38,207 bases of DNA from Xenococcaceae cyanobacterium MO_167.B27 (GCA_030065935.1 JASJCP010000036.1:1-38207), one strand, 5' to 3'. Positions 1-8,042 are shown, counted from the first letter of the stretch. The notes: generated from the sequence alone by a model not told the origin. Made by a program: numbers and translations.

Positions 1-105
1 GCAACAGTCGAAAAGACTAAGATTTTCGGAAGCTGGATACACGGAAACGGGTACGTCCAGATTTCACAGAGAGGGGCGAGAGATAATACTCTCCCTCGAC
101 TCTAC
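1..105 (+). mobile_element. 3' end of a group II intron (domains V and VI)
   Basis: Seen: a domain-V-like hairpin at about 29-65 with an AGC triad at 31-33, a GAAA tetraloop at 44-47 and an apparent AC bulge at 53-54. It is followed by a domain-VI-like stem at about 67-103. There AGAG pairs with the terminal CTCT around a bulged A at 99, seven bases from a 3' end reading CTCTAC at 100-105. This is the arrangement of group IIB introns, in which the bulged A is the lariat branch point. The body and any reverse transcriptase lie upstream of the window. The 3' exon is the leader of the slipin gene, so the intron sits between genes. The domain V lower stem has one apparent unpaired A (61), so some decay is possible. 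Confidence 0.6.
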
Positions 106-221
106 CTAAACCCATGATCTCAAGGATAACTATAAGCATCAGTTTGATTTGTAATTTGCAACAGCTTCGAGCAAAATTATCCAAACTAAAATAGAGTTAT
201 CAGATTATCCCAGAGCAAAAT

Positions 222-1007
222 ATGGAAACTTTACTAGGAACTTTTGCTGCTTTAGTTATTCTCTCTGGCATAGCGGGAATCAAAATTGATCGAGAATATG
301 AACGGGGTGTAATCTTTCGGCTAGGTCGCTTCAAAGGAATCAAGGGACCAGGAATGTATTGGATTATTCCCATGGCTGACCGCAAAGCCCAAGTTGATAT
401 CCGCACCAAAACCGTTGATATTGTTCCCCAAGAAGCGGTTACTGCTGACAGCGTCACCATTAGAGTTAATGCTGTTTTGTTTTATCGTATTTTAGATCCT
501 GATAAGGCAATTAACAGGGTTGAGAATTATAATATAGCGGTCTATCAAGCTGCTATGACCACTCTACGCAATGTGGTCGGTCAAAACATCCTCGATGACA
601 TCTTGCAAAAACGGGACAAGATTAATTTTAAAGTCCAAGAAATTGTCGATGAAATCACTGAGCCTTGGGGTATTGAAATTGAAAGGGTAGAAATTAAAGA
701 TGTTGAAATTCCCCTAGCTATGCAAAGGGCAATGGCAAAGGAAGCAGAAGCGGTAAGAGAAAAACGCGCTCGGTTAATCAAAGCCTCTGCGGAACAGGAA
801 GCCTCGATAAAATTAGCCGAAGCGTCTCAAAGAATTATGGGAAATCCGGCTGCTTTGGAATTGCGACGACTGCAAATGCTTACTGAAATTGGCGCGGAGA
901 ATAATACCACGACTTTAGTGATGATGCCATCAGATTTAATTACCTTAGCTAAGCAATGGAATGATGCCTTACAGAAGAATGATCAGGAAAATAAATCATC
1001 TTTGTAA
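222..1007 (+). CDS. Slipin / stomatin-like SPFH (band 7) membrane protein
   Basis: This 261-residue protein has one N-terminal hydrophobic segment (about residues 3-20). It is followed by the slipin signature EYERGVIFRLGRF at about 26-38 and GPGMYWIIP at about 43-51, then a complete SPFH domain to about residue 180 (TKTVDIVPQE, VEIKDVEIP). A charged Ala/Glu/Lys-rich coiled-coil stretch follows (about 165-205) and the tail ends with a TTLVMMPSDLI-like segment typical of slipins. Such proteins oligomerise on the cytoplasmic membrane as scaffolds and often partner with NfeD proteases; no nfeD is visible here. The ATG at 222 fits the family start. It stands alone on its strand, 139 bases before pdxH, and its upstream region includes a group II intron end. 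Confidence 0.9.
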   Translation: METLLGTFAALVILSGIAGIKIDREYERGVIFRLGRFKGIKGPGMYWIIPMADRKAQVDIRTKTVDIVPQEAVTADSVTIRVNAVLFYRILDPDKAINRVENYNIAVYQAAMTTLRNVVGQNILDDILQKRDKINFKVQEIVDEITEPWGIEIERVEIKDVEIPLAMQRAMAKEAEAVREKRARLIKASAEQEASIKLAEASQRIMGNPAALELRRLQMLTEIGAENNTTTLVMMPSDLITLAKQWNDALQKNDQENKSSL

Positions 1008-1146
1008 GGGCGACAAACAAATTAATCAGCTTTATATTGATTGTGATCGTAGCCTTAAAACAAAGAATTTTTGAGCCTTAGAAAACCGCTATAGTAGATA
1101 AAAACAAATTCTGGTTCAAACAAAACTCCAGTTTTCGATAAAAATT

Positions 1147-1788
1147 ATGGATATTGGCAATTTAAGGCAAGAATATGCCCTAGAAGGTCTAAGACGCTCA
1201 CAACTCGATTCAGATCCTTTTAAGCAATTTGAACTATGGTTTCAACAAGCTTGTGCTGCCAATTTACCAGAACCAAATGCCATGAGTTTGGCGACAGCTT
1301 CAGCTACCGCTCAACCTTCACAACGGATCGTGCTTTTAAAATATTTTGATCGCCAGGGATTCGTTTTTTTTACCAACTACGAAAGCAAAAAAGCGCGTCA
1401 AATTGAAGAAAATCCCCAAGTATCATTGTTATTTTTCTGGATAGGTCTAGAACGTCAGGTAGAAATCTGTGGAAATGCGGATAAAATTTCTACTGCCGAA
1501 TCCCTAAAATATTTTGTCACTCGTCCTAGAGGCAGTCAAATCGGAGCTTGGTGTTCACAACAAAGTACAGCTATCTCTTCACGCAAAATGCTGGAGATGA
1601 AATTTGATGAGATCAAACGCAAGTTTCACAACCAAGAAATTCCCCTACCTTCTGCTTGGGGTGGTTATCGAGTTGTACCTCATAGTTTTGAATTTTGGCA
1701 AGGCAGACCTAATAGGTTACACGATCGCTTTCTATATTCTCGCTCTTATACTGAATCTGGTTGGGACATTCAAAGGTTAGCTCCTTGA
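1147..1788 (+). CDS. pdxH: Pyridoxine/pyridoxamine 5'-phosphate oxidase
   Basis: A 213-residue protein of normal family length. It would oxidise pyridoxine or pyridoxamine 5'-phosphate to pyridoxal 5'-phosphate using FMN and oxygen, in the cytoplasm (vitamin B6 salvage and synthesis). Visible signatures in order: SQRIVLLK (FMN-binding strand, about residue 58), YESKKARQIEENP (about 78-90), the GAWCSQQS segment (about 136-143), WGGYRV (about 172) and the C-terminal RPNRLHDRF plus W..QRLAP ending. The exact C-terminal RLAP shows the gene is complete. It appears monocistronic: 139 bases separate it from the slipin gene and a strong hairpin follows 25 bases after the stop. Confidence 0.95.
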   Translation: MDIGNLRQEYALEGLRRSQLDSDPFKQFELWFQQACAANLPEPNAMSLATASATAQPSQRIVLLKYFDRQGFVFFTNYESKKARQIEENPQVSLLFFWIGLERQVEICGNADKISTAESLKYFVTRPRGSQIGAWCSQQSTAISSRKMLEMKFDEIKRKFHNQEIPLPSAWGGYRVVPHSFEFWQGRPNRLHDRFLYSRSYTESGWDIQRLAP

Positions 1789-1813
1789 GTTATTTGTTTT
1801 TATCAGAATAGAG

Positions 1814-1852
1814 CAATTGATCCCCAATCTCATGATCGTTGGGGATCAATTG
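1814..1852. terminator. Perfect 14-bp inverted repeat downstream of pdxH
   Basis: CAATTGATCCCCAA at 1814-1827 is exactly mirrored by TTGGGGATCAATTG at 1839-1852 around an 11-base loop. It lies 25 bases after the pdxH stop. There is no long T-run, so it may act as a transcript-stabilising hairpin or be part of adjoining mobile DNA, but a terminator role is the simplest reading. Confidence 0.5.
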
Positions 1853-1860
1853 CGACCAAA

Positions 1861-1971
1861 ATCTAAACGCCCTATAGGGCAAAAGAGACAGTTGAAACGC
1901 TGTGTATCAAGACGGTTACGCCTTGAGCTTAGGAACCCCCAACTTCAACAAAGTAAGTTGGGGTACTTCAC
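1861..1971 (+). mobile_element. Right-end relic of an IS200/IS605 (TnpB-type) element
   Basis: This short stretch has no ORF but ends like the 3' ends of TnpB-associated omega RNAs. An AGGAAC lead is followed by a hairpin of CCCCAACTT (1937-1945) with AAGTTGGGG (1955-1963), then TACTTCAC ending at 1971. A small upstream stem (CAGTTGAAACGCTG) is also present. The final TTCAC contains, on the other strand, the TGA stop of the neighbouring methyltransferase. No transposase remains. Identity rests on pattern resemblance only. Confidence 0.4.
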
Positions 1972-2729
1972 TTTTCCGCTATTACCAACATCTCATAATC
2001 TTCAGTTGTTAATTTATCATTTCGGCTAAAAGCACCAAGTTTTGCGCCGAATATATCAACAGTTTTAAAGTTGAGTGTTTTCAAAAGCCAGGTTATTTCC
2101 GATGGTACATAATACCTTTCGTTACATTCCAGTTCTTTTTTGTTACCGAAATCATCCTCAATATGTATAATGTTACGCTCTCGAAATGTCATTAAATCAA
2201 ATGAATTATTACTATATGTTGCATTTCCTTCTTTTGTTGCTGAAGCAAGAAATTCTTTAACAGAATGGAATAAAGGAAACAATCCGTTCAATGTAGTAAA
2301 TATTAATTTTCCTTTTGGCTTTAAAGCGTTGGTTGCATTCCGAAGAATTTGAAAATTCATCTCATCGGTTTCCATTAATGGGAAAGCACCTTCACATAGC
2401 ATAATAACCAAATCAAATTCATTTAAAAAAGTAAGTTTTCTCGCGTCATGCTTTTCAAAATCAATTGACAAATTTTGCTCTGATGCCTTCTCTTTTGCCC
2501 TTTTTAACTGAGATTCGGATAAATCAATTCCAATAACGGTATATCCTCTTTTTGATAATTCAATTGAGTGTCTTCCAGTTCCACATCCGATATCTAATAT
2601 TCGCGTTGTTTTGTTATAATTTATCTCATTTTCAATAAAATCACATTCCCCGATTGTTCCTTGGACGAAATTCTCGCGATCGTATTTCATTCCATAATTC
2701 TCAAATAATTCTTCGTACCACTGTTTCAT
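1968..2729 (-). CDS. Class I SAM-dependent methyltransferase
   Basis: A 253-residue protein with the Rossmann-fold SAM-binding motif I ILDIGCGTGRHS at about residues 44-55, the acidic end of strand 2 in VIGIDLS at about 65-71, motif II around FDLVIMLCEGAF (about 105-116) and LKPKGKLIFTT (about 136-146). The substrate cannot be told. The gene is strikingly A/T-rich with many AAA, AAT and ATT codons and no in-gene HIP1 octamer, unlike its neighbours, which suggests acquisition from a low-GC donor. The reading frame is intact. Its TGA stop falls in the terminal TTCAC of the adjacent IS relic, so the native 3' end may have been replaced. Confidence 0.8.
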   Translation of the reverse strand: MKQWYEELFENYGMKYDRENFVQGTIGECDFIENEINYNKTTRILDIGCGTGRHSIELSKRGYTVIGIDLSESQLKRAKEKASEQNLSIDFEKHDARKLTFLNEFDLVIMLCEGAFPLMETDEMNFQILRNATNALKPKGKLIFTTLNGLFPLFHSVKEFLASATKEGNATYSNNSFDLMTFRERNIIHIEDDFGNKKELECNERYYVPSEITWLLKTLNFKTVDIFGAKLGAFSRNDKLTTEDYEMLVIAEK

Positions 2730-3115
2730 GTTGTTTTATTTTTTTTATGTGCTAACTATATATTCAATGTACCTAGATCAGTCTGGGAATAGTGAATTTA
2801 AAGAAAAGACGTTCGCGCCCTTCACAGTCTTTCAACCGTAGGGCGATCGCCTTATTACGGATAACTTCAATAACAGATAAAGTAATGGATCAAAAATGCC
2901 TGTTCAACAAAATTGTTTGACTTCTTCACAAGTTTCTCAAACTTTTTAATTAATCTCTAAGTAATGTTTATCTTTTATTATCTAACAATTTTGTTGTTAT
3001 TTTCCGTCAGTAGGAATGTGAGTTATTTAGCACCTACTGGAGTAAATTATTTGTTCTATAGCTATTTTCAATAATTAGGATTATTTCAAAGCAGGAAAAC
3101 AAAATAGTCAACATT
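2730..3115. other. Gene-less stretch between divergent genes
   Basis: About 386 bases without a credible ORF. It holds the promoter regions of the leftward methyltransferase and the rightward membrane protein, and one GGCGATCGCC (HIP1-like) site near 2842. No strong inverted repeat, RNA gene or IS end was recognised. Confidence 0.5.
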
Positions 3116-3586
3116 ATGTCAAACGAGAAAGAACATCAAGAGACTGACTCTTCCAATTGTTTATTGCTTACCATAAAAGATCGATTTGATCTGTACTTAC
3201 ACTTCCGCGATAAGGTTCTTTTCTTTTGGAATTGGTACACAGTTGGCATGATTGCTGTTGTGGGTTGGATGCTTACTACTGAAAAAGTATTTTCATGGTA
3301 TCTTAAGGTGATTATTAGCTTTGTGTTTCTAACATTTATTGGTATGAATATATCTGGATTGATAAGGTCTTACGAGCTTTTATCTGCTTCTCGGAAAGAC
3401 CTGTTAACGTCGATCAGGTTAACAGATGAACATGAACATGAGCTAAGATACCATCTACATAAAGTAATAAAGAAGCAGTGTTACAAGTATAATCTGCTGA
3501 AATTTGTCTATGCTATTGGAGTTTTAGCTGTACTGGTAATTATCTTCGGAAAGGGTTTGATTTATGATGCAGCTACCTGTAACTAA
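3116..3586 (+). CDS. Hypothetical small membrane protein, three predicted TM segments
   Basis: Not recognised. The 156-residue product has a polar N-terminus, hydrophobic segments at about 41-57, 63-83 and 128-149, and a charged His/Glu-rich linker (EHEHELRYHLHKVIKKQ, about 103-119) between the second and third. This layout (two TM, cytoplasmic linker, one TM) resembles small membrane proteins of unknown function that accompany effector or sensing genes, but no catalytic motif is visible. The ATG at 3116 has only a weak upstream purine-rich stretch (AGCAGGAAAAC). Isolated gene; 99 bases to the next ORF. Confidence 0.6.
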   Translation: MSNEKEHQETDSSNCLLLTIKDRFDLYLHFRDKVLFFWNWYTVGMIAVVGWMLTTEKVFSWYLKVIISFVFLTFIGMNISGLIRSYELLSASRKDLLTSIRLTDEHEHELRYHLHKVIKKQCYKYNLLKFVYAIGVLAVLVIIFGKGLIYDAATCN

Positions 3587-3685
3587 AATATACTAATATT
3601 GTTAACGTTTTGAATTTAATCCAATACAAGGAGCTAAAATTCGCTTACTTGGGAATTTGATTTTTAAGATAAACGCTAATTTCAT

Positions 3686-5248
3686 ATGCCACGAAAAGTT
3701 ATTCTTGCTTCTGATGCTCAGATTGTAGTCGATGCTGGTGCTGCTGTAGCTAATCGCGGAGGTAATGCGGTTGATGCAGCCATTGCTGCTACTTTGACCT
3801 CCATGTCGGTTAACTTAGGAATTATTGCCCCTGGTGCTAGTGGGTTTATTACTATTTGGCGCAAGGGAGAAAAACCAATTGTGATTGATGCTTACGCAGA
3901 GATGCCTGGACGAGGATTGAATTCAGTCAAGTTTGGCAGTGGCATGAAAGAGGCATTTTTTGATTATGGTGGTGGCACAAGTACAATGGTAGGTTATGGT
4001 TCTGTGGCTACCCCTGGAATATTTGCAGGTTTGGATTTAGCTGCGAAAAAATATGGTAATCTTCCCTGGTCAGAAATAGTTGCTCCAGCACAACAGCAGG
4101 TAGCAAGAGGATTTCCTCTGTCTCAAGTAGCAGCAGAATATTTTTCCTATACCCATCAAGTGATTTTTGGTTGGCATCGAGATAGTTATCGAGTCATCCA
4201 TAAAGCTGATGGTAGTTATTTACGTTGCAAAGATCTGGTTCAATTTCCTGAACTAGCTAAGAGTTTACAGCTTATTGCTGAAGCCGGAATAGATGTTTTA
4301 TATCGTGGAGAGTTAGGAGAGAAAATTACCGCAGAAATTCAAGCCAATGAGGGATTACTTACTGCTGAAGATTTAGCTTGCTACCAAGCTCTAGAGCGAT
4401 CGCCTATTATAATTAATTTTGGAGATTGGGAAATAGCTACTAATCCTGCTCCGGCAGTGGGTGGTACTTGTTTGGCAGCAATGCTATTGTTAATGGATAA
4501 GCGCCCCGCGAAGCGGATCTCGAAGAGATCGCTACACCAATGGAACGCAGCAACAGTAAAAGAAATAGCCCAGATTCAACAGGCAGTATTAGAATATCGC
4601 AGCAACTATTTAGAAGGAGTAAGTGAAGAACTAATCGAGCAAGAAGCAGCCCGTTTACTAGAAATGGCTGCTAAAGATGATTGGCAACAGTTAACTAAAT
4701 CTCCCTCCACAATTCATATTTCCGCAGCAGACAGTGATGGTTTAGCTTGTTCGATTTCTGCTTCTTCTGGATATGGTTCGGGGGTAATGGCTGGAGGTAC
4801 AGGTTTATGGTTGAATAATTCGTTAGGAGAAATTGAGTTACATCCCCAAGGTCTTCATGACTTGTCTCCTGGTACTCGCCTCACTTCCAATATGGCACCT
4901 ACAATCTGTCGGCACTCCGATGGCACAGTGCTAGCAATTGGTTCTCCTGGGGCATCCCGTATTACTACTGCAATAGCACAAGTCTTATTTAATTTTATTA
5001 GTTTAGATATGCCTCTAAAACAAGCAATATCCCATCCTAGATTGCACTTTGAAGTTTTTAATAATACTCCTGCGATCGCTTTTGAAACGGGGTTAAATGT
5101 GGATGCACTAAATTTAACTAGCCGTCAATTTGAGGGACTTTCAATGTATTTTGGAGGGGTTCAAGCTGCTATGGCTCATCCTACTGATGGCTTAACTGCT
5201 GCTGCTGATCCTCGTCGTACTGGAGGAATTGCCAGGGGTGAAAACTAA
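3686..5248 (+). CDS. ggt: Gamma-glutamyltransferase-family protein (Ntn hydrolase)
   Basis: A 520-residue member of the gamma-glutamyltranspeptidase family, whose precursors self-cleave in front of a Thr nucleophile and transfer or hydrolyse gamma-glutamyl groups (glutathione and related substrates). Seen: the N-terminal GGNAVDAAIAA motif (about 25-35), and GASGFITIW (about 51-59) at the position of the usual GxGGG-type loop. The nucleophile region reads STIHISAADSDG (about 344-355) where enzymes of the family have TTH. GYGSGVMAGGTGLWLNN (about 364-380) and GTRLTSNMAPTI (about 396-407) follow. No signal peptide is visible, so the protein may be cytoplasmic. A short palindrome at 4501-4532 is inserted in frame (about residues 272-283), adding a basic RPAKRISKRS loop. 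Activity is likely but not certain. Confidence 0.85.
   Translation: MPRKVILASDAQIVVDAGAAVANRGGNAVDAAIAATLTSMSVNLGIIAPGASGFITIWRKGEKPIVIDAYAEMPGRGLNSVKFGSGMKEAFFDYGGGTSTMVGYGSVATPGIFAGLDLAAKKYGNLPWSEIVAPAQQQVARGFPLSQVAAEYFSYTHQVIFGWHRDSYRVIHKADGSYLRCKDLVQFPELAKSLQLIAEAGIDVLYRGELGEKITAEIQANEGLLTAEDLACYQALERSPIIINFGDWEIATNPAPAVGGTCLAAMLLLMDKRPAKRISKRSLHQWNAATVKEIAQIQQAVLEYRSNYLEGVSEELIEQEAARLLEMAAKDDWQQLTKSPSTIHISAADSDGLACSISASSGYGSGVMAGGTGLWLNNSLGEIELHPQGLHDLSPGTRLTSNMAPTICRHSDGTVLAIGSPGASRITTAIAQVLFNFISLDMPLKQAISHPRLHFEVFNNTPAIAFETGLNVDALNLTSRQFEGLSMYFGGVQAAMAHPTDGLTAAADPRRTGGIARGEN
4501..4532. repeat. Double-hairpin palindromic repeat inside the ggt coding region
   Basis: Two adjacent hairpins with GAA triloops: CCGC-GAA-GCGG at 4506-4516 and GATCTC-GAA-GAGATC at 4516-4530, bounded by GCG and GC. 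The 13-mer TCTCTTCGAGATC (read on the minus strand, 4516-4528) recurs at 6202-6214 in the intergenic repeat, so this is a dispersed small element. It stays in frame here. Confidence 0.65.
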
Positions 5249-5274
5249 CTAACATAGAACTTTAGTATTATTTA

Positions 5275-5976
5275 TTACGCACCTCTAGCACTCATGGCAG
5301 GAATTGAAATTTCTTTGATACAAGTAGAACGAGATAAAGAAAGTACACAGTCAATAACGTTCATTAAGTCTGATAGGGGAATAGCGTTTGTTTCAGGTTG
5401 TCCAGCTTGTTTGAGATCGTCTAATACTTCAGGAGTACCGATATTACCAGGATTAATTATGGTAACTGCAATACGATCTTTACGGAGTTCCTCTCGTAGA
5501 GAATGAACTACACCGCGAAGACCAAACTTAGAGGCGGAGTTAGCTACTTCTCTAGCAGGAAAGTTATCTAAACCTGATAATGCACCCATAAAAATTATTT
5601 TGGGATTTGTTGCTTGTCTGAGTACTGGTAATAGGGATTTAACTAAACGAATAGGTGCTAAAAGATTTACTGCGATAACGTTTACTATATCTTCATCAGA
5701 ACAATTTTCAAAAGAATATTCACTGCTAAAAGCCTCAGTTTCCCACGTACCCCCCATATACAGCAGTGCATCTAAGGGAGAATTACCCACAGCGCGATTT
5801 ACAGTTTCAATTCCTGCTTTGTTACTAATATCTGCTTTTACCCAATTACCAATGCTAGAAGGAGAGCGAGAAACAGTAATTAGTTCGGTAGTGCGAGGCA
5901 TAATATGTTCCGCTACAGCAGCACCAACACCACGACTAGCACCAACTACCACGACTTTCTGAAATTGATTTTTCAA
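5275..5976 (-). CDS. SDR-family (short-chain dehydrogenase-like) protein with altered active site
   Basis: A 233-residue Rossmann protein with the nucleotide-binding GASRGVG motif at about 12-18 and NPG at about 175-177. It has the ASK of the usual YxxxK element (about 146-148). The residue at the catalytic Tyr position is Asn (AAC codon, reading ANSASKFGLRG), and the preceding catalytic Ser region reads MGALSG. Classical SDR chemistry needs Ser-Tyr-Lys, so either the protein is a non-catalytic or atypical SDR, or one base (TAC to AAC) inactivated it. It is convergent with ggt, with 26 bases between the two stops. Substrate unknown. Confidence 0.8.
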   Translation of the reverse strand: MKNQFQKVVVVGASRGVGAAVAEHIMPRTTELITVSRSPSSIGNWVKADISNKAGIETVNRAVGNSPLDALLYMGGTWETEAFSSEYSFENCSDEDIVNVIAVNLLAPIRLVKSLLPVLRQATNPKIIFMGALSGLDNFPAREVANSASKFGLRGVVHSLREELRKDRIAVTIINPGNIGTPEVLDDLKQAGQPETNAIPLSDLMNVIDCVLSLSRSTCIKEISIPAMSARGA

Positions 5977-6360
5977 GTTTTTATTACCTCTGATTTAACT
6001 ATTTTCCGCAAGAAGTACCTCAATATATTTGGATTCATTTTGTTTAGGCAAGTAAAACAATCAAAACTGTTACCTTCATCCTGGGGGGACTACAGAGGAG
6101 GTTTAAACTCTTATTTAGTAAGGATTGTAGATACACGACCTGAAAAAAGATGACCCGTTCTGAAAGATTTTTTTTGGTCAATTAGAGCGACCGCGTAGCG
6201 TTCTCTTCGAGATCGCGAGACTGAAAAACCTGATTCACTCGTTAATGAGGTACGCCAACTGGGTAAAAATTGATTTCATTTTCACAGAGGTCAAATTACT
6301 GAAAGTCTTGTAGGGCAAGACTTATTAGGCTACTTGTAGCCCCCCCAGACCTTCATCTAA
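5977..6360. other. Intergenic debris with small repeats
   Basis: No intact gene. An open frame across about 6010-6153 ends in WGDYRGGLNSYLVRIVDTRP and may be a gene remnant, but I cannot name it. A dispersed palindromic repeat sits at 6187-6217, and an 8-bp hairpin (AAGTCTTG / CAAGACTT, 6303-6323) follows. The stretch runs into the truncated gene fragments that begin at 6361. Confidence 0.45.
6187..6217. repeat. Dispersed palindromic repeat, intergenic copy
   Basis: GCGACCGCGTAGCG followed by TTCTCTTCGAGATCGCG. It shares the 13-mer TCTCTTCGAGATC and the flanking GCG...CGC layout with the copy inside ggt at 4501-4532 in inverted orientation. This is typical of short GCG-rich cyanobacterial repeats. 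Confidence 0.55.
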
Positions 6361-6540
6361 TTAATTAGCGATCGCAATCTCATTGAATTGCTTGCTCATT
6401 CCAATATTCTCTATCCCAAGGTACTGTAGTAATTTCTGGGGGATTAAAAGCTCGATAGAAACTGAATTATCGCCATTTTCGGCTTTAGGGATACGGGGTT
6501 GGCTAGAATTAATTTTTTCGCCTAGAAAATCAATACCAAA
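6361..6540 (-). pseudogene. C-terminal fragment of an unidentified protein
   Basis: Reading leftward from 6540 to a TAA stop at 6361-6363 gives about 59 clean codons, FGIDFLGEKINSSQPRIPKA and onward, ending ENIGMSKQFNEIAIAN. The coding-like composition and absence of stops suggest a real gene end. There is no start codon and the frame runs into an ABC-transporter fragment at about 6541, so the 5' part was lost at a recombination junction. The family was not recognised. Confidence 0.5.
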
Positions 6541-6542
6541 CC

Positions 6543-6745
6543 TTGTTAGGAAAACAATTTGATGGCACAGAACTTTCTGGAGGAGAATGGCAAAAAATCG
6601 CCATTGCTAGAGCTTTTATACGAGAAAAACAAGCACAACTATTAGTCTTAGACGAACCTACAGCAGCTTTAGACCCCCGCAGTGAATACGAAATTTACAA
6701 CCGTTTCTCAGAATTAGTCAGAGGTAAGACAGCAATTTTAGTTAC
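6543..6745 (+). pseudogene. ABC-transporter ATPase fragment (C-terminal half of the NBD)
   Basis: Seen: the ABC signature LSGGEWQKIAIARA, Walker B LLVLDEPTAALDP and the strand before the H-loop, KTAILVT. The Walker A half and any membrane domain are missing; the fragment starts abruptly at about 6543, next to an antisense fragment. After VT the frame is interrupted at TTAC (6742-6745) by a TnpB element. Joining 6745 to 8052 restores VTTHRGS in frame, i.e. the H-loop His, followed by about 12 codons to a TAA at 8091-8093. The fragment resembles an exporter-type (HlyB/MsbA-like) NBD. Non-functional. Confidence 0.8.
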
Positions 6746-6814
6746 TCTTGTGATAATGGGTTTAAAGCCCCGTCCTTTAGGACGTTATAATAACTTTAAT
6801 TATAGTCGTTTTTC

Positions 6815-6823
6815 TGGTATAAT
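6815..6823 (+). promoter_or_regulatory. Extended -10 promoter of the tnpB at 6833
   Basis: TGG then TATAAT (6818-6823), an extended -10. The tnpB ATG at 6833 is only 9 bases downstream, so a transcript starting about 7 bases after the -10 would be essentially leaderless. No Shine-Dalgarno sequence is present. Confidence 0.5.
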
Positions 6824-6832
6824 GCTAACATT

Positions 6833-8042
6833 ATGAAAACGTACAAATTCAAGTTATATCAAACAAGAAATAATAGGTATCTTCACTCTTGTATTAATGC
6901 AAGTGGAAGTATTTATAATCATTGTATCGCTTTGCATAAACGGTACTACAGAATGTTTGGTAAGCACTTGAACCAGTATCGTTTAATGAAGCACATAGCT
7001 AAGTTAAGAAAGCGAATTAAATATTGGCAGCAAGTAGGATCACAAGCCGTACAGGATATTTGTCAGAGAATCGAAAAAGCCTATCAACTATTTTTTAAAA
7101 ACAACAAAAAAGGGACTAGACCACCTAATTTCAAAAAAACCAGAAAATATAAATCTTTCACTCTCAAACAAGCTGGTTATAAATTATTGGGGAGCAATAG
7201 AATTAAGATAGGCAAACTTAGCTATAAAATCACTTTAAGTAGAGAGATTAAGGGTAAAATCAAAACCTTAACAGTTAAAAGAAACTCTCTTGGTGAGTTA
7301 TTCATCTTAGTAGTAACTGACTTTGTTGACGAGTCTTTTGGGGTCGTGACGGGTAAAATCGCGGGCTTCGATTTTGGATTAAAGACATTTTTAACGGTAA
7401 GCGATGGTACTACTATTGAATCTCCTTTATTTTTTAATCAATTCCGCTCTCTTTTAAGAAAAGCCAATAAAAATCTATCTAGCAAAAGGAAAGGTTCAAA
7501 CAATGGGGATAAAGCAAAAGTTAATTTAGCCCGCATTTATGAATTTATTTCTAACAAGAGAAAAGATTGGTTTTGGAACTTAGCCCATGAGTTAACAAAT
7601 AAGTACGATGTACTAATATTTGAAGACTTAAATTTAAAGGCTATGAAACGGTTATGGGGCAGAAAGGTTAGTGATTTATCTTTTGCATCTTTCCTAGAAA
7701 TACTTTTATGTGTAGCTAATAATAAAGGTAAAACAGTCCACTTTGTAGATAGATTTTATCCGAGCTTCGGAGACCTGTTCTTGTTGTGGGTATATCAATA
7801 AAGAATTGAGTCTTAAAGATAGAGAATGGGATTGTCCAAGCTGCAATACAAAGGACATTCCAAGAGACCTAAACGCAGCAATAAATTTGCAAAGAGAATC
7901 CGCATCTTCTCTTGGGCTAGCGGACGAGTGTGGTCATGGGGGTTTCCCCCATGAACAACTCGTTCAAGAAGACACCGTAAGACTATTCCTACATAGCAAG
8001 TGTTGCTTGACCCCAGAATCCCCGCACCTTCAGGGCGGGTGA
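6833..8042 (+). pseudogene. tnpB: TnpB (RNA-guided nuclease family), frameshifted by one base
   Basis: The first frame (6833-7801) carries the N-terminal domain, RuvC-I Asp in AGFDFGLKTF (D180) and the RuvC-II Glu in IFEDLNLKAM (E264), then derails after FYPS. Removing one T of the pair at 7766-7767 gives PSSETCSCCGYINKE and onward to REWDCPSCN (a CxxC...CxxC zinc ribbon) and RDLNAAINL (RuvC-III Asp), ending at a TGA at 8040-8042 inside the right end. So all three catalytic acids and the zinc ribbon survive, split over two frames by a single-base insertion. TnpB proteins cut DNA next to a TAM using an omega RNA made from the right end. This copy is probably inactive unless frameshifting occurs. 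Confidence 0.85.

Noticed and set aside
5905-6153. 82-codon plus-strand frame overlapping the SDR gene start
   Set aside because: The first half is antisense to the SDR gene and the second half is unrecognised debris; no start signal.
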